A stretch of 64,000 nt of DNA, taken from Ancylomarina sp. DW003 (GTDB lineage Bacteria > Bacteroidota > Bacteroidia > Bacteroidales > Marinifilaceae). Below, piece by piece: positions 34,817 through 43,625 of this stretch (position 1 is the stretch's first letter; each line of letters opens with the position of its first letter). The position numbers and the translations under genes were made by a program. A model generated the notes under the pieces. That model was not told the DNA's origin, ran no database searches, and saw only the letters and a list, made by a program, of their open reading frames with translations. The DNA is taken from positions 62,001-126,000 of the forward strand of contig NZ_JAKJSD010000003.1 in assembly GCF_029029505.1 (NCBI RefSeq). Direction: 5' to 3'.

Positions 34817-37246
34817 ATGAAAAACATTTTTTCCTTGGCATGTATTGTGATATTGACTTATTCCAGCAGTTTTGCGCAGTTGGATCTCAAATATCAAAAG
34901 CCAGACAAAGCAATTTTCGATTTGGCTGATGCGCCAATGGCACCATCGGTTCGAATTAACAGTAAAGGTGACAAGATTGTCTTACTTGAGAGAAATCGTT
35001 ACAAATCTATTATTGAATTATCGGAACAGGAGTTGCGATTGGGTGGTTTGCGTATCAATCCGGTAACGAATATTGGTAGTCGTGTGCGATACAATACAGG
35101 CATTTCAGTCCAAATTGTAGGAGAGAGAAATAGCATGGCTGTTAAAGGATTACCTGCTGATGGTCGATTCGCAAACTTTTCATGGTCTCCTGATGAGAAT
35201 TTTATGGCCTTTACCAATACCACTTTAAGAGGGGTTGAGTTATGGGTTTTAGATATCAACAAAGCCGAGGTTACAAAACTATCTGAAGATAAATTGAATG
35301 CTAATATGGGACGCCCTTTTTCATGGTATCGTGATAGCAAATCTTTATTGGTAAGGTTTTTACCTCAGGCTAAGAAAGCGTTAATCGAAAAGTCGACAGC
35401 TATTCCTAATGGACCAACTGTTACGGTAAACGATGGAAAGAAGGCACAGAATAGAACTTATCAGGATTTATTGAAGGACAAATCAGATGAATTCAATTTT
35501 GAACAATTGGTTCGCTCAGAACTTTACAAAGTAAGTCTGTCAGGTAAAAAAGAATTGTGGAAAGAAGCGGCTATGTACAAGAGTTTTTCATTTTCACCTG
35601 ATGGTCAATATATCTTACTGACTACTATTGAAAAACCTTTTTCTTATTTGGTACCTATGTATCGTTTCCCATCTAAGACTATCATTTATACTCAAGAGGG
35701 TGAGATGGTGAGAACTATTCTTGAAGTACCTCTTATCGAAGATCTTCCTAAGGGGTTTATGGCTGAACGAAAAGGGATGAGAAATCTGTCCTGGCGTTCA
35801 GATCGTCCATCGAGTCTTTATTGGGTTGAAGCCTTAGATGGTGGAGATCCTGCTAAAGAAGTTGATTTTCGAGATGAACTGTTTACATTGGATGCGCCTT
35901 TTAATCAAAAGGCTCAGTCGTTGTTAAAAACAAAATATCGATTTGGGGGTGTTGAATGGGGAAATAAACAGATTGCTGTTGCTTATAATTATTGGTGGAA
36001 TAGCAGAACGCTTCAAACCTTATTATTTGATCCATCTCATCCTGAAAAAGATGCACGTGTATTGAATGAAAGAAACTATCAGGACCGATATAGCGATCCA
36101 GGAAGTTTTGTAACAAGTAAAAATCAATACGGTCGTTACACGCTTACTTTGGATGGGAATAAAGCTTATTTAAATGGTAGAGGTTATTCCAAAGAAGGGG
36201 TTCGTCCTTTTATCGATGAGATAAATTTAAAAACTGGAAAGACAAGTCGTTTGTGGAGAGCCGATGGTAAAACGACTTTGGAGCGTATTTCTGATGTTAT
36301 TAACATGAAAAAGGGTGTTATTCTAACCAGTGTTCAGTCTAAAAACGATTATCCAAATTACTACATTCGTAATATCAAGAAAAGAATTGCACCGCAGCAG
36401 ATCTCATTTACAGAGAATCCTTTTAAGAGTATTCAGAATGTGCATAAAGAGGTGATCAAATATAAGCGTGAAGATGGCGTTGAACTTTCAGCGACCTTAT
36501 ATCTTCCTGCTGGATATGATATGGAAAAGAAAGAGAAGTTACCGATGTTGATGTGGGCTTATCCAGAGGAATTTAAAGATAAGGCTAGTGCAGGGCAGGT
36601 AACAACTTCACCTAACGAGTTTGTATATCCATGGTATGGTTCTCCGATATTTTGGGTCAATCGTGGTTATGTTGTTTTAGATGATGCCTCATTCCCAATT
36701 ATTGGTGAAGGTGATGCTGAACCTAACGATACCTTTATGAAACAATTGGTGGACAATGCAAAGGCTGCCATCGATGCAGTTGACAACTTGGGTTATATCG
36801 ACAGAAACCGTGTCGCTGTAGGTGGACACTCGTATGGCGCATTTATGACGGCTAATCTATTAACACATTCGAATTTATTTGCTGCAGGTATTGCTCGTAG
36901 TGGTGCTTACAACAGAACTTTAACTCCTTTTGGTTTTCAGAGTGAAGAGCGTAGCTATTGGGAAGCTCCACAGGTTTACAACAAGATGTCGCCTTTTATG
37001 AATGCCGATAAAATGAAAACACCATTGCTTCTAATCCATGGTAAAGCTGATAATAATTCAGGAACTTATACAATGCAGAGTGAACGCTATTTTAATGCAT
37101 TAAAAGGCTTAGGTGCAACCGTACGCTTGGTTGTATTGCCAAAAGAAAGTCATGGTTATGCTGCAAAAGAATCTATTCTGCATATGTTGTGGGAACAAGA
37201 TCAATGGTTAGATAAATATGTGAAAAATCGTCAGAAGAAAAACTAG
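34817..37246 (+). CDS. Secreted S9-family (prolyl oligopeptidase-like) peptidase
   Basis: About 809 aa from the ATG at 34817 (MKNIFSLACI, a good signal peptide); in-frame upstream starts at 34808 and 34790 are possible. The N-terminal two-thirds is a beta-propeller with WD/PD40-like blades (SWSPDENFMAF, SFSPDGQYILL). The C-terminal alpha/beta-hydrolase has nucleophile Ser in GGHSYGAF, Asp in HGKADNNSGT and His in ESHGYAA. It resembles S9 peptidases of the glutamyl-endopeptidase or dipeptidyl type. It acts in the periplasm or outer membrane. The terminator at 37296 ends the unit. Confidence 0.85.
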   Translation: MKNIFSLACIVILTYSSSFAQLDLKYQKPDKAIFDLADAPMAPSVRINSKGDKIVLLERNRYKSIIELSEQELRLGGLRINPVTNIGSRVRYNTGISVQIVGERNSMAVKGLPADGRFANFSWSPDENFMAFTNTTLRGVELWVLDINKAEVTKLSEDKLNANMGRPFSWYRDSKSLLVRFLPQAKKALIEKSTAIPNGPTVTVNDGKKAQNRTYQDLLKDKSDEFNFEQLVRSELYKVSLSGKKELWKEAAMYKSFSFSPDGQYILLTTIEKPFSYLVPMYRFPSKTIIYTQEGEMVRTILEVPLIEDLPKGFMAERKGMRNLSWRSDRPSSLYWVEALDGGDPAKEVDFRDELFTLDAPFNQKAQSLLKTKYRFGGVEWGNKQIAVAYNYWWNSRTLQTLLFDPSHPEKDARVLNERNYQDRYSDPGSFVTSKNQYGRYTLTLDGNKAYLNGRGYSKEGVRPFIDEINLKTGKTSRLWRADGKTTLERISDVINMKKGVILTSVQSKNDYPNYYIRNIKKRIAPQQISFTENPFKSIQNVHKEVIKYKREDGVELSATLYLPAGYDMEKKEKLPMLMWAYPEEFKDKASAGQVTTSPNEFVYPWYGSPIFWVNRGYVVLDDASFPIIGEGDAEPNDTFMKQLVDNAKAAIDAVDNLGYIDRNRVAVGGHSYGAFMTANLLTHSNLFAAGIARSGAYNRTLTPFGFQSEERSYWEAPQVYNKMSPFMNADKMKTPLLLIHGKADNNSGTYTMQSERYFNALKGLGATVRLVVLPKESHGYAAKESILHMLWEQDQWLDKYVKNRQKKN

Positions 37247-37295
37247 ATTCCCTGAGGTTGAATAGTATTTTTGTTAGAAATTAATTTAATAATAG

Positions 37296-37320
37296 AAGAG
37301 CTCCTTAGATGGGAGCTCTT
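37296..37320 (+). terminator. Terminator of the S9 peptidase gene
   Basis: AAGAGCTCC pairs with GGAGCTCTT around TTAGATG and is followed by TTTTT. Confidence 0.85.
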
Positions 37321-37483
37321 TTTTTGTATTACCATATTGTTTGAAAGGATCTTGCTAATCACTGCCTATTTATATAAATAAGAAATGATTGATGAATGAA
37401 TCTAAGTAAAAAGAAGATCTTAAGCTTTCATTTGAAAAAAATAATTATCTTATATGTCAGATTAACAATAAAGCTAACAGCCA

Positions 37484-39496
37484 ATGGATACCTATCTCGA
37501 TATACTCCTCTTTTTATCCGGATTTTTAATTGTAGCGGTTGCTGCAAGTAAACTCTCAAAATACTTTATAAAAGTTAAGCTTCCTACAATTACAGGCCTG
37601 CTTGTAATTGGTATTATTTCTGGTCCATTTGTTTTAAAACTGATTCCTAAAGAGGCTCTTTCAGAACTTGGTTTTATTAATGACCTCTCTCTCTCATTTA
37701 TAGCCTTTGCTGCAGGTGCAGAACTGTATCTCGCAGAGCTGAAGGGCAAGTTAAAGAGTATTAAGTGGATTGCACTAGGACAAATGTTTTTCATATTCGT
37801 TCTGAGTGTTTTATCCATATTCTATTTAGGAGAGCATATCCCTTTTATGGCTGAGGTCGATTCGAATATCAAGTTAGCTATAGCACTTCTTATTGGTGTT
37901 GTTTTTGTATCCAGATCACCAGTTTCAGCAATTGCTATTATTAACGAAATGCGTGCTAAGGGACCATTTACCCAAACTGTAATGGGGGTAACGGTGGTAA
38001 AGGATTTACTTGTTATTATATTATTTACACTTTGTTTTGCTATCTCAGATGCTTTAGTTTTATCCATACCGTTTAATTTTAAGCTAATAGTCATATTGAT
38101 TGGTGAATTACTCATGTCCTTTATTTTAGGATGGGCTTTGGGAAAGTTGATGAATTTTTTGTTGAGCTTAAGTATGCCAACTAATCTCAAGGGCTTCTTT
38201 TTGCTTGTTTTTGGTTACTTAACATTTTTTCTAGCTCATCAACTGCATCATTATAGTGAACTTCTACTTGGTTTCCATATTTATATAGAGCCTTTACTAA
38301 TTTGTATTCTAGCCAGTTTTTATTTGGTCAACTTTGGGACTAATCGTCGCGAATTCAATAAAATTATTGAACGGGTTGTTCCGCGAATTTATATTCTATT
38401 CTTTACACTTACTGGTGCAATGCTTTCTTTAGATGGTTTTGTACAGGCTTTTAGCATTGCAATAGGCTTCTTCTTTATACGCTTGTTTAGTATCATTATA
38501 GGTACTTATTTTGGGGGACGAATGGCAGGTGATCCTAAAGAGTATGATAAAGTTTCTTGGGCATCCTATGTTACTCAGGCAGGAATTGCTTTAGGTTTAG
38601 TTTCCATAGTTAGTCAAAAATATCCAGAATGGGGAACTGAATTTGCAACGGTAATGGTAACTTTTATTGTAATCAACCTTTTTGTTGGACCTCCTCTTTT
38701 TAAGTGGGCAATTTTAAAAGTAGGCGAAAGCCATCGCAAGCATGAAATTCTACACGAAGAATCAGAAAAAAGAGTATTTATTTTCGGTTTAGAAGGTGAG
38801 TCATTGGGTTTAGCAAGACAATTAAAGAGTAGTGGTGTACAGGTTAAGGTTGTCACAAGAAATAAGGAGAAAGCATCTCACGAATATATGGGTGTTGAGG
38901 TTGTTCACATAAGCAACTTAGGATTTGATGAAATGAAACGGATCGGTGCTGACACGGCTGATAGTTTTGTTCTTTTTTATCAAGATATTGACAGTTTAGC
39001 TATTTGTGAGTTAGCCTATGAACAATTTGGTACACGTCATTTGGTTGTGCGTTTGCACGATAGGAAATTCATGAAAGATTTTCACGAATTAGGCGCTTTA
39101 ATTGTTGAACCAGCTTCAATGCTTATTAGCTTGATGGACCACTTGGTTCGTTCACCAATTGCCACTTCAATTATTCTAGGTATGGATGAGAGTCAGGATA
39201 CGGTAGATGTTGAAATGCAGAATCAGGATTACCATGGCATGAGTTTGCGGGAACTTCAAGTGCCTAACGATATTATTATACTAGCGACGAAGAGGAATGA
39301 AAATCCAATTATTTCAACAGGTTATACCCGATTGAGAATTGGTGACGTATTAACCCTGGTAGGCTCGAGAGAAAGTCTGGAAAAAGTGAAGTTAAAATTT
39401 GGAGAAAAAACAGAACCTGATCTTAAAGGCCTAAAAGGCATGCAAATGAAATTACTCACTAAGGCAAGATCTCCAAAAGGAGAGGACTATATTTAA
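37484..39496 (+). CDS. Cation/proton antiporter with TrkA domains
   Basis: A 670-aa membrane protein of the KefB/KefC-like family. Residues 1-400 contain about 12 hydrophobic segments of the Na+/H+ exchanger fold (FVSRSPVSAIAIINE, GVTVVKDLLVI). The soluble C-terminus has an RCK_N (TrkA-N) nucleotide-binding domain (about 435-555, KRVFIFGLEGESLGLARQL) and an RCK_C (TrkA-C) domain (about 570-650, IILATKRNENPIISTGYTRL). It likely exchanges K+ or Na+ for protons, gated by nucleotide. Single gene with a terminator after it. Confidence 0.9.
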   Translation: MDTYLDILLFLSGFLIVAVAASKLSKYFIKVKLPTITGLLVIGIISGPFVLKLIPKEALSELGFINDLSLSFIAFAAGAELYLAELKGKLKSIKWIALGQMFFIFVLSVLSIFYLGEHIPFMAEVDSNIKLAIALLIGVVFVSRSPVSAIAIINEMRAKGPFTQTVMGVTVVKDLLVIILFTLCFAISDALVLSIPFNFKLIVILIGELLMSFILGWALGKLMNFLLSLSMPTNLKGFFLLVFGYLTFFLAHQLHHYSELLLGFHIYIEPLLICILASFYLVNFGTNRREFNKIIERVVPRIYILFFTLTGAMLSLDGFVQAFSIAIGFFFIRLFSIIIGTYFGGRMAGDPKEYDKVSWASYVTQAGIALGLVSIVSQKYPEWGTEFATVMVTFIVINLFVGPPLFKWAILKVGESHRKHEILHEESEKRVFIFGLEGESLGLARQLKSSGVQVKVVTRNKEKASHEYMGVEVVHISNLGFDEMKRIGADTADSFVLFYQDIDSLAICELAYEQFGTRHLVVRLHDRKFMKDFHELGALIVEPASMLISLMDHLVRSPIATSIILGMDESQDTVDVEMQNQDYHGMSLRELQVPNDIIILATKRNENPIISTGYTRLRIGDVLTLVGSRESLEKVKLKFGEKTEPDLKGLKGMQMKLLTKARSPKGEDYI

Positions 39497-39498
39497 AG

Positions 39499-39523
39499 AA
39501 AGGCTGTTTTTTTAACAGCCTTT
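39499..39523 (+). terminator. Terminator between convergent genes
   Basis: AAAGGCTGTT pairs perfectly with AACAGCCTTT over a TTTTT loop, 3 bases after the antiporter stop. Confidence 0.85.
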
Positions 39524-39540
39524 TCTACTTCAGAATAAAT

Positions 39541-39747
39541 TTAGTCTTTCTTTTTGCAGGTGTTGAAACCCATAGGAGCATAAGGAGGGCAATTCCCAAT
39601 GATTGCAGAAATAAGCATAATCGATGCAAATACAACAACGATAATGCCTATAGTACCTGTGATAATATCCATTACAAACAAAGCAATTAATGCTATTGCT
39701 ACAATTGAACGTAAAATTCGGTCAACAGGACCCATGTTCTTTTTCAT
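39541..39747 (-). CDS. DUF2892 small membrane protein
   Basis: A 68-aa protein with two hydrophobic segments and the DUF2892 pattern: GPVDRILRSIVAI, then a GNCPPYAPMGFNTC end with two Cys. The family is often fused to or next to rhodanese domains and is of unknown function. It follows the SRPBCC gene by 32 bases, so the two are probably cotranscribed. Confidence 0.85.
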   Translation of the reverse strand: MKKNMGPVDRILRSIVAIALIALFVMDIITGTIGIIVVVFASIMLISAIIGNCPPYAPMGFNTCKKKD

Positions 39748-39779
39748 ATCTTAATATTAAATGATTAATGAATTGTTTA

Positions 39780-40304
39780 TTATTTCTCGATATAAGTTTT
39801 AAACTTACTTAAGCCTTTTTCAAAACTAGGACCAACTTGCTCTTCCATATCCATAAATAGCATGATAATAGTTGTTGGAAAAGCATGTTCTCCACGAAAC
39901 CCCCAAGTTACTTCAGTTTGACCCTTAGTATCTTTGAGCTTAAAAAAACCAATACTAGTAGATTCAAATGGTTTAAGAAAACGTAGCTCTGTCTCAATAT
40001 CTGTATTAGAATTAAGCTTCATAATTTCTTGTTCACCTTCACCAACTTCTTCGTTACCTATCCAGTGTGTCACAGAACCAACTTCACCATCAATTCCTCT
40101 GTAATCCACTTTCATTTCAGGATCCATTTCAGCCCATGGCGACCATACTTGTTGTTCTTTTAAAGAACAAAGACTCTTAAATACAGTGTCGATTTGTGAA
40201 GTAACAACAACTTTTCGTTCTACTTGATAGGTTTTTGGTGCGATCAAATGTAGCATAAATACCAAAATGATTAGAATGCTAACGATCCAAAGAGCTTTTT
40301 TCAT
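39780..40304 (-). CDS. SRPBCC-family (polyketide cyclase-like) protein
   Basis: A 174-aa protein with an N-terminal hydrophobic helix (LWIVSILIILVFMLHLI), probably a membrane anchor or signal, then a START-like SRPBCC fold: VWSPWAEMDPEMKVDYRG, and VTWGFRGEHAFP near the end. These proteins bind hydrophobic ligands. Its role is unknown. Next to the DUF2892 gene. Confidence 0.8.
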   Translation of the reverse strand: MKKALWIVSILIILVFMLHLIAPKTYQVERKVVVTSQIDTVFKSLCSLKEQQVWSPWAEMDPEMKVDYRGIDGEVGSVTHWIGNEEVGEGEQEIMKLNSNTDIETELRFLKPFESTSIGFFKLKDTKGQTEVTWGFRGEHAFPTTIIMLFMDMEEQVGPSFEKGLSKFKTYIEK

Positions 40305-40368
40305 AAAGCAAAGTTTTTTAGATTAGTTTGTAAGTAAATAGTTTGGGGTTTTGCAGTATACAAAAACA

Positions 40369-40415
40369 CAAGAGATCTCAATTTAAGAAAAAAAACTTAA
40401 ATTGAGAATCTCTTG
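40369..40415 (-). terminator. Terminator downstream of catalase
   Basis: A long stem with one bulged base pairs CAAGAGATCTCAATTTAAG with CTTAAATTGAGAATCTCTTG around an A-rich loop. On the minus strand it is followed by a T-rich stretch, 70 bases after the catalase stop. Confidence 0.75.
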
Positions 40416-40485
40416 TTTTACATGTTGTTCTTAATAAGGTTCTTATTGATAGAATAAAACATTCTATTCTATAATCAGTTATTCG

Positions 40486-41934
40486 TTATATTGAAATTCC
40501 TAAAGCTTTTGCAACTCCTTTTCCGTATGCTTCGTCAGCATGTGAACAATTCGTTATATGGCGTATTTTTATTTCTTCAGGACTATCGCCCATTGCTCTT
40601 GCTGTATTTTCAAAAAGAACTTGTTGCTGAGTTTTATTCATCAATCGGAACAAGTCACCTGCCTGTGTATAATAATCATCATCTTCTCTGTGGTTCCAAT
40701 GATCAGCAGCACCGTCAATTTCTAGAGGAGGTTCCTTAAACTCTGGCTGTTCTGCCCACTCTCCGGAACTATTGGGCTCATAACCTAAAGTAGATCCATT
40801 ATTACTGTCAATCCGCATCTGTCCATCTCTATGGAACATATTTAAGAATGGACATTTTGATTTATTCACCGGAATTTGATAATGATTGACTCCCAGGCGG
40901 TATCGCTGTGCATCGCCATATGAAAATAATCTTCCCTGAAGCATTTTATCCGGAGAAAAACTAATTCCCGGAACAATATTGGCAGGATTAAAAGCAGCCT
41001 GCTCAACATCTGAAAAATAATTTTCAGGATTTCTGTTTAATTCAAAATAACCAACATCAATAAGCGGATAATCTTTATGCGACCAGACTTTTGTAAGGTC
41101 AAACGGGTTAAAAGAGCATACCTTAGCCTGTTCATCTGTCATAAGCTGAATTTTCATATCCCATTTTGGAAACTCACCTTTATCTATACTATCTAATAAA
41201 TCGAGTTGATGGCTCTCTCTGCATTTACCAATAATTTTTTCAGCCTCTTGGTCGCTAATATTTTTAATCCCTTGTTGGGTTTTTAAATGGAATTTAACCC
41301 AAGTACGTTCATTTTTACTATTTATTAGGCTAAACGTATGACTTCCATATCCATTCATATGACGATATGAAAGTGGAATGCCTCGCTCACTCATCGTTAT
41401 TGTTATTTGATGAAGAGCTTCGGGAAGTTGTGTCCAAAAATCCCAGTTATTTTTGGCACTTCGCATATTAGTTCTGGGGTCTCTTTTTACAGCATGATTT
41501 AGGTCAGGAAATTTTAATGGGTCTTTAAGAAAGAAAACAGGAGTGTTGTTTCCAACTAAATCCCAATTCCCTTCTTCGGTATAGAATTTCATAGCAAAAC
41601 CACGAATGTCTCTTTCAGCGTCGGCAGCACCACGTTCACCAGCCACTGTTGAAAAGCGAACAAACATATCTGTTTTTTTACCTAACTCTGAAAAGATTTT
41701 TGCTTTAGTGTATTGGGTAATATCATGGGTAACGGTAAATGTTCCAAAAGCACCAGACCCTTTTGCGTGCATTCGTCTTTCAGGAATTACTTCTCTATCA
41801 AAGTGAGCTAATTTTTCCAGAAACCAAACATCTTGTAAAAGCATAGGGCCTCTTTTGCCAGCTGTCATAGAATTCTGATTGTCAGCTACAGGTGCACCAG
41901 ATACACTTGTTAATTTTTTTTTCGTCCATTTCAT
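40486..41934 (-). CDS. katA: Haem catalase, clade 3 type
   Basis: A 482-aa monofunctional catalase that breaks hydrogen peroxide into water and oxygen. Catalytic H56 lies in RRMHAKGSG, and the active-site Asn is N129 or N130 in [12 protein letters not shown]. The haem-binding Tyr is in [14 protein letters not shown]. The length of about 480 fits small-subunit catalases. It stands alone with a terminator. An OxyR-like palindrome (ATAGATTAAATCTAT) lies 153 bases upstream at 42087-42101. Confidence 0.95.
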   Translation of the reverse strand: MKWTKKKLTSVSGAPVADNQNSMTAGKRGPMLLQDVWFLEKLAHFDREVIPERRMHAKGSGAFGTFTVTHDITQYTKAKIFSELGKKTDMFVRFSTVAGERGAADAERDIRGFAMKFYTEEGNWDLVGNNTPVFFLKDPLKFPDLNHAVKRDPRTNMRSAKNNWDFWTQLPEALHQITITMSERGIPLSYRHMNGYGSHTFSLINSKNERTWVKFHLKTQQGIKNISDQEAEKIIGKCRESHQLDLLDSIDKGEFPKWDMKIQLMTDEQAKVCSFNPFDLTKVWSHKDYPLIDVGYFELNRNPENYFSDVEQAAFNPANIVPGISFSPDKMLQGRLFSYGDAQRYRLGVNHYQIPVNKSKCPFLNMFHRDGQMRIDSNNGSTLGYEPNSSGEWAEQPEFKEPPLEIDGAADHWNHREDDDYYTQAGDLFRLMNKTQQQVLFENTARAMGDSPEEIKIRHITNCSHADEAYGKGVAKALGISI

Positions 41935-42265
41935 GATAGTAAGTTTTTAACTTAGAAATTAAAATTGTTTTTACTGATTTAAAATGATATCGGGACAACT
42001 CATTCACTATTCTATTGATACTAATGCTAGCTTTTGTAACAACTTGTTCTGTGAGTACGCCTTAAAATCATTTTAAGTAAAAATATATAGATTAAATCTA
42101 TCGACAATAAGAATCGCGTATTTAAAATCTATGTCAATATAGGGTGAGTTTATTAAGAATTAGGTAATTATAAATTTATAAGTCAAAATATGGTGTAGGA
42201 TTCTGTAATAGATAAGATTTTGAAATAGATGATTTATATGTGTATTTGCTTAGAAGAGAAATAAA
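41935..42265. other. Upstream region of catalase
   Basis: AT-rich, no gene. It contains the OxyR-like palindrome at 42087 described separately; I see no other regulatory element. Confidence 0.5.
42087..42101. promoter_or_regulatory. Possible OxyR half-site upstream of katA
   Basis: ATAGATTAAATCTAT fits the OxyR half-site ATAGntnnnanCTAT exactly and is an almost perfect 15-base palindrome. The second half-site expected 7 bases away is not recognisable. The distance to the katA start is about 150 bases, which is long but possible. Confidence 0.35.
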
Positions 42266-42295
42266 ATTTCACCAAACAATTAAGCTTGGTGAAAT
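42266..42295 (-). terminator. Second terminator downstream of asnA
   Basis: ATTTCACCAA (42266-42275) pairs with TTGGTGAAAT (42286-42295) over a 10-base loop; on the minus strand TTTTAT follows. Confidence 0.7.
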
Positions 42296-42320
42296 AGTTA
42301 ATGATAAGATTATATTTCGC

Positions 42321-42359
42321 TATAATTAAAACTTTCTCGTTGAGAAAATTTTAATTATA
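42321..42359 (-). terminator. asnA: Terminator overlapping the asnA stop codon
   Basis: An 18-bp stem with one mismatch: TATAATTAAAACTTTCTC and GAGAAAATTTTAATTATA around a 3-base loop. It overlaps the asnA stop codon region, an unusual placement, and it is AU-rich, so it may act in mRNA stability as much as in termination. Confidence 0.55.
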
Positions 42360-43395
42360 AAATGAAAATATCTGATTCTTTGCACTTTTCTCTTAGTTCA
42401 TCTGGCCAAATACTAGATTGCACTTCTCCAATATGTGCTTTCTTGAGAAAGAACATACAAAGTCTTGATTGGCCAATTCCGCCACCAATTGAATAAGGTA
42501 ATTCGCCAGCGAGTAGCTTTTTATGGAACATGAGTGACTTACGTGATTCGGCATCTCTAATTTTAAGTTGTTTTTCAAGAGCTTCTTCATCAACACGAAT
42601 TCCCATAGATGATATTTCAAAAGCAATCTCAAGTATAGGGTTCCATAGAATGATATCACCGTTTAAGCCTTTATAACCGTTAACCGTTGGTGTGCTCCAG
42701 TCGTCATAGTCAGGAGCACGGCCATCGTGTGGTTCACCGTTAGCCATTTCACTTCCAATTCCTATTATAAACACCGCACCAAATTCTTTAGCCACCTTTG
42801 TTTCTCTTTCTTTAGGTGTCAAGTATGGATATTGAAGCAACAAATCTTCTGCATGAATAAAGCTAATATCCTCTGGAAGTTGTGGTTCAATACTAGGGTA
42901 GTGTTCTTGTAGAATGTACTCAGTTCTTTTAAGGGCAGCATAAATTTGTTTAACCGTTTTTTTCAAAGTATCAAGGCTACGTTCCCCTTTAGTGATTGTT
43001 TTTTCCCAATCCCACTGGTCTACGTATAAAGAATGGATGTTGGTAAAATCTTCATCAGGGCGGAGTGCGTTCATATCTGTGTAAAGACCCTGTCCAACTG
43101 GAATGCTTAATTCACCAAGCATATAGCGCTTCCATTTTGCTAAGGAGTGAACTACCTCAGCTCTATCATCGCCTAGGGCTTTAATTGGGAAAGCAACAGG
43201 ACGCTCAATACCGTTTAGATCATCGTTTAAACCAGTATGTTTCATAACGATTAATGGTGCAGTAACGCGTTTGAGACGAAGTTCTGCTGACAATTGTAAC
43301 TGGAATTGATCCTTGATAAGCTTAATAGCTTTTTCGGTTTGATCTAAGCCAAGAAGGCTCTTGTAATCTTGTGGAATAATTAAATCTTTCATCAT
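42355..43395 (-). CDS. asnA: Asparagine synthetase A (aspartate-ammonia ligase)
   Basis: About 346 aa from the ATG at 43395; an ATG 3 bases later and one at 43416 are alternatives. Makes asparagine from aspartate, ammonia and ATP (yielding AMP). Family motifs are all present: VVHSLAKWKR, GLYTDMNALRPDE, VDQWDWE, APDYDDWSTP, SSMGIRV and GGGIGQSR. The in-frame extension upstream to 43488 is the attenuator region read by chance. Expression appears controlled by two tandem Asn-codon-rich attenuators at 43427-43687. Confidence 0.95.
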   Translation of the reverse strand: MMKDLIIPQDYKSLLGLDQTEKAIKLIKDQFQLQLSAELRLKRVTAPLIVMKHTGLNDDLNGIERPVAFPIKALGDDRAEVVHSLAKWKRYMLGELSIPVGQGLYTDMNALRPDEDFTNIHSLYVDQWDWEKTITKGERSLDTLKKTVKQIYAALKRTEYILQEHYPSIEPQLPEDISFIHAEDLLLQYPYLTPKERETKVAKEFGAVFIIGIGSEMANGEPHDGRAPDYDDWSTPTVNGYKGLNGDIILWNPILEIAFEISSMGIRVDEEALEKQLKIRDAESRKSLMFHKKLLAGELPYSIGGGIGQSRLCMFFLKKAHIGEVQSSIWPDELREKCKESDIFIL

Positions 43396-43426
43396 TTTGG
43401 TTTTAGTTAATTTCATTTTTGGATAT

Positions 43427-43457
43427 AAAAAAAAGCCTTTCCTGGGGTGGAAAGGCT
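43427..43457 (-). terminator. asnA: Attenuator terminator 2 of asnA
   Basis: Perfect 9-bp stem AGCCTTTCC/GGAAAGGCT (minus strand) around ACCCCA, followed by a run of U's (43427-43433). It lies 32 bases before the asnA start and 33 bases after the stop of the second leader peptide. Its 5' arm is also the partner of the antiterminator (CCTTTCCACCC). Confidence 0.85.
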
Positions 43458-43490
43458 CAAACAAATGCATGATAGTATCCTTTCTCACCC
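43445..43490 (-). promoter_or_regulatory. asnA: Antiterminator 2 of asnA
   Basis: On the minus strand GGGTGAGAAAGG (43490-43479), directly after the leader stop codon, pairs with CCTTTCCACCC (43455-43445) over 11 base pairs with one bulged A. This uses the 5' arm and the loop of terminator 2, so the two structures exclude each other. A ribosome finishing the leader covers GGGTGAG; one stalled at Asn codons leaves it free. Confidence 0.75.
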
Positions 43491-43535
43491 TCAGGGAAAA
43501 TTATTATTGTTATTATTTAAATTGAAGAAATACAT
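43491..43535 (-). CDS. Asn-rich leader peptide 2 of asnA
   Basis: A 14-residue frame, MYFFNLNNNNNNFP, then TGA. Seven of 14 residues are Asn, six in a row (codons AAT AAT AAC AAT AAT AAT). It lies between the two asnA terminator hairpins. Too short for any product; the design matches a transcription-attenuation leader. Confidence 0.8.
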   Translation of the reverse strand: MYFFNLNNNNNNFP

Positions 43536-43555
43536 ATCCACTAAATATTGGTTAT

Positions 43556-43584
43556 AAAAAAAGCCTTCCGTTTGGGGAAGGCTT
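43556..43584 (-). terminator. asnA: Attenuator terminator 1 of asnA
   Basis: Perfect 9-bp stem AAGCCTTCC/GGAAGGCTT (minus strand) around CCAAAC, followed by five or more U's (43560-43556). It lies 28 bases after the first leader peptide stop, before the second leader. Confidence 0.85.
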
Positions 43585-43625
43585 AAGTATTTAATATGTT
43601 TTTGTCAAACAACTACAAGCTTCCC
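43575..43625 (-). promoter_or_regulatory. asnA: Antiterminator 1 of asnA
   Basis: GGGAAGCTT (43625-43617), inside the last codons of leader peptide 1, pairs with AAGCCTTCCC (43584-43575) with one bulged C. That segment is the 5' arm of terminator 1, so only one structure can form at a time. A ribosome at the leader stop covers GGGAAGCTT and lets the terminator form. Confidence 0.75.

Noticed and set aside
43427-43488. AsnA N-terminal extension (MHLFEPFHPRKG...) in frame upstream of the gene
   Set aside because: It runs through the second terminator and its U-run, and AsnA relatives begin near the ATG at 43395, so it is not coding.
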